Positions 55,671 to 64,000 of a DNA stretch of 64,000 bases are shown here, one piece after another. Each line of letters begins with the position of its first letter. Positions within the stretch are counted from its first letter, which is position 1. The stretch spans positions 434,001 to 498,000 of the forward strand of contig CP091033.1 of NCBI GenBank assembly GCA_039725955.1, given 5' to 3'. Below the pieces are notes generated by a model. It was not told the DNA's origin. It saw only the letters and a program-made list of their open reading frames with translations, and did not search any database. A program made the translations under genes and the position numbers. Origin of the DNA: Sinorhizobium sp. B11 (GTDB lineage Bacteria; Pseudomonadota; Alphaproteobacteria; Rhizobiales; Rhizobiaceae).

Positions 55671-57032
55671 TCAGATCGCCTTCAAATCACCCAGAAGCGT
55701 CGGGATCAATTCCGAAACGGTGGGATGGATCGGTACCGACCACTGCAGTACCGGATAGGTCGTCCCGGCATTCATCGCATCGATGATGCCGTGAATAACC
55801 TCGTCGCCCTCGATCCCGAGGATCGCTGCACCCAGGATTTCCTTGCTCTCCGCATCCGCGACCACCTTCATGAAGCCCTTGGTTTCGCCGCGCTCATTGG
55901 CGCGGCCGACCTTGCTCATCGGGCGGGTCGACACCATGATCTTGCGGCCCGAGGCGCGTGCCTGCTTTTCCGTCATGCCGACGCGGCCAAGCGGCGGATC
56001 GATATAGAGGGCGTAGGCGAGAATGCGGCTCGACAGTTTCCTGTCGCCACCGTCCAGCAGATTAGCTGCGGCGATCTCGAAGTCATTGTAGGACGTATGG
56101 GTGAAGGCACCGTGGCCGTTGCAATCTCCGAGTGCCCATATACCTTCGACATTGGTTGCCAGCCGGTCATCGACGGTAATAAAGCCGTGCTTGTCAGTGG
56201 CCACGCCAGCGGCATCGAGACCGAGGTCGTCGGTATTCGGCGTCCGACCGGTCGCAACGAGCACATGGCTTGCCTCGATCGTTTCGTTGTCGACCGTGAC
56301 CGTCGCGCCATTGGTGGTTCTGGCGAAGCTAATATCCTTGACGTCTGTATGGATCTTGATGCCCTCGGATCTGAGGATATCGGCGATCGCATCGGAAATA
56401 TCCTCGTCCTCGCGGGAAGCGAGTTTCGGGCCGCGCTCGATCACCGTTACCTCGGCGCCGAAACGTCGGTACATCTGTGCAAATTCCAAGCCGATATAGC
56501 TTCCGCCGATAATGGCAAGATGCTTCGGCAGGCTGTCGAGATGGATGATACCGGTGCTTGTGAGATACTCGATATCGGCAATGCCCGGCATGTCGGGGAC
56601 GACAGGGCGAGCACCAACATTGAGGAAGATCTTCGGCGCCGTCAGCGTCTCACCGTTGACGACGACTTCCTTCGGGCTCGTAAAGCGGGCGTGGCCGTAG
56701 ATGACGGTCATGGTTTTCATGCCGCCGAACCAGCTGCTCAAACCGTTGCGGGCATTCATGATGATTGTTTCTGCTCGACCCCGCACGGTCTTCATGTCGA
56801 TCGCGATTTCGCCCGGTATCCGCACACCGTATTCGGCGCCGTGCCGCGCCACGTAGGCGGCGCGCGCGCTTGCGACCAACGTCTTTGTTGGCATGCAGCC
56901 TGCGTTGACGCAGGTGCCGCCGAGGAACTTGCGTTCGATCAGCGCCACCTTCATACCCTTTTCCGCCATGCGGGCAGCGAGGAATGGGCCGGCCTGGCCG
57001 GCGCCGATGAAGATTGCGTCGAAGCTCTTCAT
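55671..57032 (-). CDS. Pyridine nucleotide-disulfide oxidoreductase (mercuric-reductase-like)
   Basis: About 453 aa. FAD site GAGQAGPFLA, redox disulfide GGTCVNAGCMPTKT (CxxxxC), NAD(P) site IGGSYIGLEFAQMYRRFGAEV, central ATGRTPNTDDLGL, and C-terminal dimer domain with the HPTVSE active-site His. It lacks the mercury-binding Cys pair at the C-terminus (it ends LLGDLKAI), so it is not a classic MerA. Its ATG overlaps the DUF4126 stop (TGATG). The substrate is unknown; a disulfide or quinone is likely. Confidence 0.92.
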   Translation of the reverse strand: MKSFDAIFIGAGQAGPFLAARMAEKGMKVALIERKFLGGTCVNAGCMPTKTLVASARAAYVARHGAEYGVRIPGEIAIDMKTVRGRAETIIMNARNGLSSWFGGMKTMTVIYGHARFTSPKEVVVNGETLTAPKIFLNVGARPVVPDMPGIADIEYLTSTGIIHLDSLPKHLAIIGGSYIGLEFAQMYRRFGAEVTVIERGPKLASREDEDISDAIADILRSEGIKIHTDVKDISFARTTNGATVTVDNETIEASHVLVATGRTPNTDDLGLDAAGVATDKHGFITVDDRLATNVEGIWALGDCNGHGAFTHTSYNDFEIAAANLLDGGDRKLSSRILAYALYIDPPLGRVGMTEKQARASGRKIMVSTRPMSKVGRANERGETKGFMKVVADAESKEILGAAILGIEGDEVIHGIIDAMNAGTTYPVLQWSVPIHPTVSELIPTLLGDLKAI

Positions 57033-57490
57033 CAGACTGCCCACGCGATAATAATGGCGCCGATGACGGCCACGGCATCCTCTATCAGGGCTGCCGGGCG
57101 ATCCTGGCCGAAAGAGGCCGCGAGCTTGCTGCGCACCGCAGCCCCGCCAAGCGTGCCGATGACAGCGCCGATGACGCCGGCGAGAAGGCCTCCGAAGAGC
57201 AGGCTGCTGGCCGCGCCGATGACTGCGCCGGAAAGTGCGCCCATAACAATGCGTGCGCCGAACTGGACGGGCACCTTGCGCGAGGGGGTGGTCGGCAGCT
57301 GGTCAGTGATGAGCTCGACGACAGCCAGCACCGTGAAAATCCACGGTGTCCACTGGTAGCCCATGAAGGCGAGCGGTGTCTGGGAGACATCGAACCAGCC
57401 GAGCGCCGCGCCCCAGGCGACAGCGGCAGGTGCGGTCATGGCGCGAAGACCGGCAATGACGCCGATCAGAAGTGCGAGCAGCAGAAACAT
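57032..57490 (-). CDS. DUF4126 family membrane protein
   Basis: 152 aa with several hydrophobic segments (FLLLALLIGVIAGLRAM, TPWIFTVLAVVELIT, GALSGAVIGAASSLLFGGLLAGVIG, LIEDAVAVIGAIIIAW), no charge-rich domain. The motif RAMTAPAAVAWGAALGW and the DUF4126 layout are recognisable. GGGGGA precedes the ATG at 57490. It overlaps the flavoprotein gene. Function unknown. Confidence 0.85.
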   Translation of the reverse strand: MFLLLALLIGVIAGLRAMTAPAAVAWGAALGWFDVSQTPLAFMGYQWTPWIFTVLAVVELITDQLPTTPSRKVPVQFGARIVMGALSGAVIGAASSLLFGGLLAGVIGAVIGTLGGAAVRSKLAASFGQDRPAALIEDAVAVIGAIIIAWAV

Positions 57491-57585
57491 ATGCAAATCC
57501 CCCTTGCGCCGTCGGCCTGTCTGCCGCGGCAAGGGAGGTTTGCACATTGTTATCCAGCTTGCAATTCGCCTCGTGCGCGGCTGAA

Positions 57586-58773
57586 TCAGTTGGAGAAGGC
57601 TGCAATGCCTGTGATCGCGCGACCGAGAATAAGCGCATGAATGTCATGCGTTCCTTCATAGGTATTGACCACCTCGAGATTGACGAGGTGGCGGGCGACG
57701 CCGAATTCGTCGGAAATGCCGTTGCCGCCCAGCATGTCGCGGGCTGCTCGCGCAATCTCCAGCGCCTTGCCGCAGGAATTGCGCTTGAGGATCGATGTCA
57801 GTTCGACGGGTGGATGGCCCTCTTCCTTCATGCGGCCGAGACGTAGACATCCCTGGAGCCCGAGCGATATTTCGGTTGCCATATCGGCAAGCTTCTTTTG
57901 AATGAGCTGGTTGGCGGCGAGCGGCCGGCCGAATTGCTGGCGGTCCAGCGTATATTGCCGAGCCGTTGCATAGCAGGCTTCGGCCGCGCCCAGCGCACCC
58001 CAGGCAATGCCGAAGCGAGCGGAGTTGAGGCAGGTGAACGGTCCCTTGAGACCGCTGACATGGGGCAGCAGGTTCTCTTCCGGTACGAAGATATTGTCCA
58101 TGACGACTTCGCCTGTGATCGAGGCGCGAAGTCCGACCTTGCCCTGAATCTTTGGAGCCGACAGGCCCTTCGAGCCTTTTTCCAGGATGAATCCGCGAAT
58201 AAGTCCATCCTCGGTCTTTGCCCAGACGACAAAGACATCGGCAATCGGCGCGTTCGAGATCCAGGTCTTGGAGCCCGTCAGGCTATAACCGCCATCGACC
58301 TTCTTTGCCCGTGTCGCCATGGAGCCCGGATCAGAGCCGTGATTGGGCTCGGTCAGGCCAAAACAGCCGATCCATTCGCCGGTCGCAAGCTTCGGCAGAT
58401 ATTTCTTCTTCTGCTCTTCGGAACCAAAGGCGTCGATCGGCACCATGACAAGCGAGGACTGTACGCTCATCATCGAACGGTAACCGCTGTCGATCCGCTC
58501 TACTTCGCGGGCGATCAGGCCGTAGGCGACGTATCCGAGGCCAGCGCCGCCATATTCCTGATCGATCGTCGGGCCGAGAAGGCCGAGTTCACCCATCTCC
58601 CGGAATATTTCCGGATCGGTCTTTTCGTTGCGAAAGGCTTCGAGGACACGGGGGGCGAGCTTTTCCTGCGCGTAGGCATGGGCGGTGTCCTGCACCATGC
58701 GCTCCTCGTCGGTCAGCTGCTCCACGAGCCGAAACGGATCAGCCCAGTCGAAAACCTCGCGCGTATGCCGCAT
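57586..58773 (-). CDS. gcdH: Glutaryl-CoA dehydrogenase
   Basis: A 395-aa acyl-CoA dehydrogenase. Signatures: [25 protein letters not shown], and the catalytic Glu in [20 protein letters not shown]; the [13 protein letters not shown] form is typical of glutaryl-CoA dehydrogenase, which oxidises and decarboxylates glutaryl-CoA to crotonyl-CoA in lysine/tryptophan breakdown. The ATG at 58773 matches the family start. The divergent cupin and the LysR gene beyond may form its regulatory neighbourhood. Confidence 0.94.
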   Translation of the reverse strand: MRHTREVFDWADPFRLVEQLTDEERMVQDTAHAYAQEKLAPRVLEAFRNEKTDPEIFREMGELGLLGPTIDQEYGGAGLGYVAYGLIAREVERIDSGYRSMMSVQSSLVMVPIDAFGSEEQKKKYLPKLATGEWIGCFGLTEPNHGSDPGSMATRAKKVDGGYSLTGSKTWISNAPIADVFVVWAKTEDGLIRGFILEKGSKGLSAPKIQGKVGLRASITGEVVMDNIFVPEENLLPHVSGLKGPFTCLNSARFGIAWGALGAAEACYATARQYTLDRQQFGRPLAANQLIQKKLADMATEISLGLQGCLRLGRMKEEGHPPVELTSILKRNSCGKALEIARAARDMLGGNGISDEFGVARHLVNLEVVNTYEGTHDIHALILGRAITGIAAFSN

Positions 58774-58941
58774 GTCCAGTCTCCTCACCTGTAATCACGC
58801 ATGCCTGACTTAAGGTCGCATAGACCTGCCTGTTTGCGGCGTCAACAAGGCGACCATCCCGACAAAGATCAGGGCACATCTTTTCAAATGCCGGCTGGTG
58901 CGCCAGTTTGCGCGCAATGGATTCGGATGTGAGGAGCAGAC

Positions 58942-59280
58942 ATGTCATCGAGCGATCTCTTCGTATCGGCGGAAGGTGCCGAATGGGTAAACCCCGAACC
59001 GGGCGTGACTCGCCGTATCATGGCCTATCTGCCCGAGATGATGATGGTGGAGGTCGCTTTCGAGGCAGGCGCCGTGGGTGCGGCTCATTTCCACCCGCAT
59101 ATCCAGGCAAGCTATGTCGCCGAAGGTAGCTTCGAGGTGACGATCGATGGTCGCACCGAAGTCTTGAAACAGGGCGGCAGCTTCATTGTGCCACCCAATC
59201 TGGTCCATGGTGTCAAGGCATTGGAAAAGGGGCGCCTCATCGACACCTTTACTCCGCATCGCGCCGAATTCCTGAAGTAG
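58942..59280 (+). CDS. Cupin-domain protein
   Basis: A 112-aa single cupin barrel. Metal-binding motif 1 is HFHPHIQASYVAEGSFEV (His-x-His ... Glu) and motif 2 has PNLVHGV; both are normal. GAGGAG precedes the ATG. It is divergent from gcdH (168 bp between) and abuts the convergent LysR gene. Could be a metabolite dioxygenase/isomerase or a binding protein; no substrate can be named. Confidence 0.88.
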   Translation: MSSSDLFVSAEGAEWVNPEPGVTRRIMAYLPEMMMVEVAFEAGAVGAAHFHPHIQASYVAEGSFEVTIDGRTEVLKQGGSFIVPPNLVHGVKALEKGRLIDTFTPHRAEFLK

Positions 59281-60231
59281 TCACATTTCTGCCTTTGCCT
59301 TTCGAGCTGCGGCGGAGCCAATGTAGGGCGGTATGAAACAGGCGTCTTCGCTGCGCACGGCTTCGCGCAGGAAGTCGATGACGGCGCGCACGCGCGGCGC
59401 CTGCTTCAGATCCCGATGGCAGGTGATCCAGTAATGCCGCTTGAGATCGATCTCGTCAGGCAGCACGCGCACCAGTTCGGGATAACGGCAGGCAAAGAAA
59501 TAGGGCAGGATGCCGAGGCCTAGACCGTTTCTCGTGGCCGTCAACTGCGCGAAGATGCTGGAACTCTGGAATTGCGGCTTGATGCGCGGATGCACGTCGC
59601 CGAGATAATCGAGCCCCGGTGCGAAGATCATTTCCTCGATATAGCTGATGAAGGGATGGTTCAGCAGGTCGTCACGCGTGTTGATGGGTGCTGCGCGGGC
59701 GAGATAGTCGCGCGAGGCGTAGACCTGCAGATGATAGTCCGTCAGCCTTTCCGCAAAGTAGGGGCCACCTTTGGGCTCGTCGAGGACGACCGAGATATCC
59801 GCCTCCTTACGGGAAAGCGACATGATCTGCTGGATGGTGACGAGTTCCAGTGCCAGATGCGGATGGCGGGCGGCAAATTGCGGCAGGACGGTCGCAAAGA
59901 AGAAATTCGCAAAACCTTCCGGTGCGCTGAGGCGCACGAGGCCGCGCTGGCTGAGCGAGCCATCGGCGAGATCGGCGCGCAGCCGTTCCGTTTCCTGTTC
60001 CATCTTCTCGGCGGTTTCTACAAAACGTGTGCCCATGGCAGTCAGCACGTAACCGCGCGGATTGCGCTCGAAGAGCTTGACCTTCAATGCGAATTCCAGC
60101 CGATCGATGCGTCGTGAGACGGTCGCATGGCTTGAGCGCAACTGCCGGGCCGCCGTCGAAAGCTGGCCGGTGCGGGCGACGGCTAGAAAAAACTGCAGAT
60201 CGTCCCAAGTAAACTGCGAAGCATGGCTCAT
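59281..60231 (-). CDS. LysR-family transcriptional regulator
   Basis: 316 aa. HTH about residues 9-66 (LQFFLAVARTGQLSTAARQLRSSHATVSRRIDRLEFALKVKLFERNPRGY) and LysR effector domain. Its stop lies immediately next to the cupin stop. The adjoining targets may be the cupin, gcdH or the divergent ABC operon; no direct evidence decides. Confidence 0.94.
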   Translation of the reverse strand: MSHASQFTWDDLQFFLAVARTGQLSTAARQLRSSHATVSRRIDRLEFALKVKLFERNPRGYVLTAMGTRFVETAEKMEQETERLRADLADGSLSQRGLVRLSAPEGFANFFFATVLPQFAARHPHLALELVTIQQIMSLSRKEADISVVLDEPKGGPYFAERLTDYHLQVYASRDYLARAAPINTRDDLLNHPFISYIEEMIFAPGLDYLGDVHPRIKPQFQSSSIFAQLTATRNGLGLGILPYFFACRYPELVRVLPDEIDLKRHYWITCHRDLKQAPRVRAVIDFLREAVRSEDACFIPPYIGSAAARKAKAEM

Positions 60232-60314
60232 CGGCGTCGCCCATCCGTCTACGTCTTTGGTCTAATGCCGCCCGGCAACGAGAGCGCTGCGACTGTTGGC
60301 GGAGCACCATTATG

Positions 60315-60346
60315 ACAGTATCTGTTCAAAAACGAACAGATACTGT
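60315..60346. promoter_or_regulatory. Strong palindromic operator candidate (13-bp arms) upstream of the liv-type operon
   Basis: ACAGTATCTGTTC and GAACAGATACTGT flank AAAAAC, 138 bp before the binding-protein gene. Perfect 13-bp arms and no T-tract favour a protein-binding site (TetR/GntR-like) over a terminator. The regulator is not identified; the adjacent LysR is one option but the dyad is not LysR-like. Confidence 0.65.
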
Positions 60347-60483
60347 TTGGAATTAGATGTAAACCGCCAGTTGCCTCGTGGAGGAAATTCCGTGATCGTA
60401 AGGGTGGAGCGGCCGCTTTGAGGAGAGCGGGTCGCCAAATTTGAACAGATTCGCGATCTGGCCAATCTCTGGGAGGAGAGAAT

Positions 60484-61695
60484 ATGCGAAAGAATTTCAT
60501 TGCGTCCGTTGCATTTTTGCTTGCAAGCAGCACTGCCGTGTTTGCCCAGAGCGCAGCTATTTCCGATGGTAAGGTCAAGATCGGCATCCTGAACGACCAG
60601 TCGGGCGTTTATGCCGACTTTGGCGGCAAATCCTCTGTCGAGGCCGCGAAGATGGCCGTCGAGGACTTTGGCGGCAAGGTACTCGACATGCCGGTCGAGA
60701 TCGTTGATGCCGACCACCAGAACAAGCCTGATATCGCCTCCAACATTGCCCGCCAGTGGTATGACACCGAACAGGTCGATGCCATCATGGAACTGACGAC
60801 CTCTTCGGTTGCGCTCGCAGTCCAGGCGGTCGCCAAGGAAAAGAAGAAGATCGATATCGTTACGGGTGCTGCGACGACTGATCTCACCGGCAAGGCCTGC
60901 TCGCCTTATGGCTTCCACTGGGCCTATGACACCCATGCACTTGCCGTCGGTACCGGCGGGGCACTGGTCAAGCAGGGCGGCGACAGCTGGTTCTTCCTGA
61001 CGGCGGATTACGCTTTCGGCTACTCGCTGGAACAGCAGACCACCGACTACGTAAAGGCAAGCGGCGGCACGGTCGTCGGTTCGGTACGCCATCCCTTGTC
61101 GACACAGGATTTCTCGTCCTTCCTGCTGCAGGCACAATCATCGGGCGCCAAGGTTATCGGCCTGGCCAATGCCGGCCTCGATACGTCGAATGCCATCAAG
61201 CAGGCGGCAGAGTTCGGTATCACCCAAGGTGGCCAGCATCTGGCGGCATTGCTCTTCACGCTCGCCGAAGTTCACGGCCTTGGCCTCGAAGCAGCTCAGG
61301 GCCTGACGTTGACGGAAGGCTATTACTGGAACCGCGACGACGACAGCCGCGCATTCGCCAAGAAATTCTTTGCCCGCACCGGCAAGATGCCGAACATGAT
61401 CCACACCGGCACCTATTCGGCGGTTCTGCAATATCTGAAGGCGATCCAGAAGGCCGGAACGGATGAGACGGAGGCCGTCGCCAAGCAGTTGCACGAAATG
61501 CCTGTCGACGACGTCTTCGGCCGTGGCGGCACGGTTGGCCCGAACGGCCGCATGATCCATGACATGTACCTGCTGCAGGTCAAGAAGCCCGCGGAAAGCA
61601 AGGAACCGTGGGATTACTTCAACGTTCTCGCCACCATCCCGGGCAAGGAAGCCTATATCGATCCCGCCAAGAGCGGCTGCGATCTGGTGAAGTGA
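60484..61695 (+). CDS. ABC transporter substrate-binding protein (Peripla_BP_6, branched-chain amino acid type)
   Basis: 403 aa. Signal peptide MRKNFIASVAFLLASSTAVFA; then KVKIGILNDQSGVYADFGGKSSVEAAKMAVEDFGG, the Leu/Ile/Val-binding-protein-like pattern. GGGAGGAGAG precedes the ATG. It is the first gene of a HAAT importer (SBP, two ATPases, permease). Members in rhizobia take up amino acids, amides or aromatic acids; the ligand is not obvious from sequence. Confidence 0.95.
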   Translation: MRKNFIASVAFLLASSTAVFAQSAAISDGKVKIGILNDQSGVYADFGGKSSVEAAKMAVEDFGGKVLDMPVEIVDADHQNKPDIASNIARQWYDTEQVDAIMELTTSSVALAVQAVAKEKKKIDIVTGAATTDLTGKACSPYGFHWAYDTHALAVGTGGALVKQGGDSWFFLTADYAFGYSLEQQTTDYVKASGGTVVGSVRHPLSTQDFSSFLLQAQSSGAKVIGLANAGLDTSNAIKQAAEFGITQGGQHLAALLFTLAEVHGLGLEAAQGLTLTEGYYWNRDDDSRAFAKKFFARTGKMPNMIHTGTYSAVLQYLKAIQKAGTDETEAVAKQLHEMPVDDVFGRGGTVGPNGRMIHDMYLLQVKKPAESKEPWDYFNVLATIPGKEAYIDPAKSGCDLVK

Positions 61696-61698
61696 ACG

Positions 61699-62483
61699 AT
61701 GGCGGTTTCCGCGATTGAAACTGGAGCCAAGCCGCGGGTGGTACTCTCCGCCCGCGGCCTGCGACGCGATTTCGGCGGCTTCACGGCCGTCAAGAATGTC
61801 GATCTCGATGTGCATGATGCGAGCGTCCATGCACTGATCGGGCCGAACGGTGCCGGCAAGACGACGGTGTTCAACCTGCTCACCAAGTTCCTGCAGCCGA
61901 CATCAGGCGCCATCACGCTGATGGGGACCGACATCACCAGGACGCCTCCGGACCGCGTGGCGCGCATGGGCCTCGTCCGTTCGTTCCAGATCTCTGCCGT
62001 CTTCCCGCATCTTTCCGTGCTCGATAATGTCCGGGTCGCCCTGCAGCGGCCGAATAATCTTTCCACACAGTTCTGGCGACCGCTTTCGGCGCTCGACAGT
62101 CTCAATGATCGGGCCGAGCAATTGCTCGCCAGTGTCGGGCTTTCCAAGGAGCGTGATCATATCGCCGCCGACCTCTCCTATGGGCGCAAGCGTGTGCTGG
62201 AGATTGCGACCACTCTCGCGCTCGATCCGAAAGTGCTGCTTCTCGATGAGCCGATGGCCGGTATGGGGCAGGAGGATGTCAGCGTCGTCTCCGCCATCAT
62301 TCGCGATGTCGCCCGCGACCGCGCGGTTCTGATGGTCGAGCACAATCTGTCCGTCGTTGCCAATATCTGCCAGCATGTCACCGTGTTGCAGCGCGGCGAG
62401 ATCCTCGCCGAGGGCGACTACGCAACAGTCAGTCAGGATGAGCGCGTGCGCCAGGCCTATATGGGCACGGAGGAGCATCACTG

Positions 62484-62484
<1 letters not shown>
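61699..62484 (+). CDS. HAAT ABC transporter ATP-binding protein (LivG type)
   Basis: 261 aa. Walker A GPNGAGKTT, signature LSYGRKRVLEIA, Walker B VLLLDEPMAGMG and H-loop MVEHN, all LivG-like. It starts 3 bp after the SBP stop and overlaps the LivF-type gene by one base (ATGA). Confidence 0.95.
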
Positions 62485-63185
<701 letters not shown>

Positions 63186-63189
63186 CGCG

Positions 63190-64000
63190 ATGACGATGAT
63201 CTTCGGCATTCCCTTGCAGGCACTGCTCGGCCAGCTGCTGATCGGCCTGATCAACGGGTCCTTCTATGCGCTGCTGAGCCTTGGTCTTGCGATCATTTTC
63301 GGTCTTCTGCGTGTCATCAACTTCGCGCACGGCGCCCAGTACATGCTCGGCGCCTTCGTGGCCTACCTGCTCTTGAACTATCTCGGTATCGGCTACTGGC
63401 CGTCGCTGATCCTGGCGCCCGTCATCGTCGGGCTAGCCGGCGCAGTCATCGAGCGGCTCTTCCTTCGCCGCCTCTATGATCTCGATCCGCTCTACGGCCT
63501 GCTCTTCACCTTCGGTCTGGCGCTCGCAGTCGAAGGCACGTTCCGCTATCTCTACGGCTCATCCGGCCAACCCTATGCGACGCCACCGGCACTGGCCGGG
63601 GGCGTGAATCTCGGCTTCATGTTCCTGCCGATCTATCGCGGTTGGGTGGTGGTCGTTTCGCTCGTCGTCTGCATCGGCACCTGGCTGCTGATCGAAAAGA
63701 CCAAGCTCGGCGCCTATCTGCGCTCGGCGACGGAAAACGCCACGCTCGTGCAGGTCTTCGGCGTCAACGTTCCGGTGCTCCTGACCTTTACCTATGCGCT
63801 CGGCGCCGGCCTTGCGGCCTTCGCCGGCGTGCTCGCCGCCCCCATCTACCAGGTCTCGCCGCTGATGGGCTCCAACATGATCATCGTCGTCTTTGCCGTG
63901 GTCGTCGTCGGCGGCATGGGGTCGATCATGGGCGCCATCATCACGGGCTATGTGCTTGGCATCGCGGAAGGCCTGACCAAGGTCTTCTATCCGGAGGCCT
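63190..64000 (+). CDS. HAAT ABC transporter permease (LivH type), 3' truncated by window edge
   Basis: From the ATG at 63190 (MTMIFGIPLQALLGQLLIGL) the frame stays open to the end, about 270 residues. LivH features: LINGSFYALLSLGLAIIFGLLRVINFAHGAQYMLGAF, FGLALAVEGTFRYLYG, and AGVLAAPIYQVSPLMGSNMIIVVFAVVVVGGMGSIMG. Several membrane helices are evident. A LivM partner is expected beyond the window. Confidence 0.93.
   Translation, partial: MTMIFGIPLQALLGQLLIGLINGSFYALLSLGLAIIFGLLRVINFAHGAQYMLGAFVAYLLLNYLGIGYWPSLILAPVIVGLAGAVIERLFLRRLYDLDPLYGLLFTFGLALAVEGTFRYLYGSSGQPYATPPALAGGVNLGFMFLPIYRGWVVVVSLVVCIGTWLLIEKTKLGAYLRSATENATLVQVFGVNVPVLLTFTYALGAGLAAFAGVLAAPIYQVSPLMGSNMIIVVFAVVVVGGMGSIMGAIITGYVLGIAEGLTKVFYPEA

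Noticed and set aside
55725..57359. Long plus-strand ORF (544 aa)
   Set aside because: Entirely antisense to the flavoprotein and DUF4126 genes, which have clear motifs; the long frame is a GC-rich shadow.

Overview
The window looks like a chromosomal (or chromid) segment of a plant-associated alphaproteobacterium of the Rhizobiaceae (Rhizobium/Agrobacterium type). The evidence is a RopA/Omp2-type porin, many LysR regulators and CUT1/HAAT ABC importers, a kdp operon that carries a PtsN paralogue, high-GC codon use, and a rhizobial-type GC-rich palindromic repeat. I saw no rRNA, tRNA, CRISPR array, prophage or intact insertion sequence. The first gene (AraC family) and the last (LivH-type permease) run off the edges.

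Layout. 1-5 kb: small regulator/oxidoreductase genes (AraC end, LysR + SDR, aldo-keto reductase, GcvA-like LysR, DEDDh exonuclease). 5-12.3 kb: a minus-strand operon of LacI repressor, CUT1 ABC importer and a GH127 beta-L-arabinofuranosidase, with a perfect 18-bp operator over its promoter. It is probably for plant arabino-oligosaccharides. 12.4-21 kb: mixed genes (acidic hypothetical protein, PAS-GGDEF diguanylate cyclase, alpha/beta hydrolase, LysR, old yellow enzyme, YUCCA-like flavin monooxygenase, APH-fold kinase, MsrA) and one candidate sRNA.

21.3-28.1 kb is the most unusual region. A five-gene plus-strand cluster encodes a large cyclase-homology/AAA/TPR protein, a YcaO protein, a TfuA protein, a cytosolic HExxH gluzincin-type peptidase and a 180-aa cysteine-rich protein with an ideal ribosome site. 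YcaO with TfuA is the known thioamidation pair of ribosomally made, modified peptides and proteins, so this reads as an uncharacterised modification system. Immediately downstream a preQ1-I riboswitch, whose 3' end is the Shine-Dalgarno sequence, controls queC-queD-queE (preQ0 synthesis).

30-38 kb: a GntR gene broken by a one-base insertion, a PLP lyase, a CUT1 ABC importer, peptidase T and a SleB-type cell-wall hydrolase. 38.8-42.7 kb: sulfate importer sbp-cysT-cysW-cysA (minus). 43-44 kb: porin. 44.1-52.9 kb: kdp operon (minus), in the order 27-aa membrane peptide, kdpF, kdpA, a 51-aa membrane ORF, kdpB, kdpC, kdpD, kdpE, and a frameshifted ptsN. 53-60 kb: CopC-like protein, small hypothetical protein, xylitol-type dehydrogenase, DedA protein, mercuric-reductase-like flavoprotein, DUF4126 protein, glutaryl-CoA dehydrogenase, cupin and LysR. 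60.5-64 kb: a branched-chain-amino-acid-type ABC operon behind a 13-bp-arm palindrome.

Two genes (GntR at about 30.6 kb, ptsN at about 44.3 kb) each carry a single extra base relative to an otherwise intact family sequence. These could be real mutations or assembly errors.
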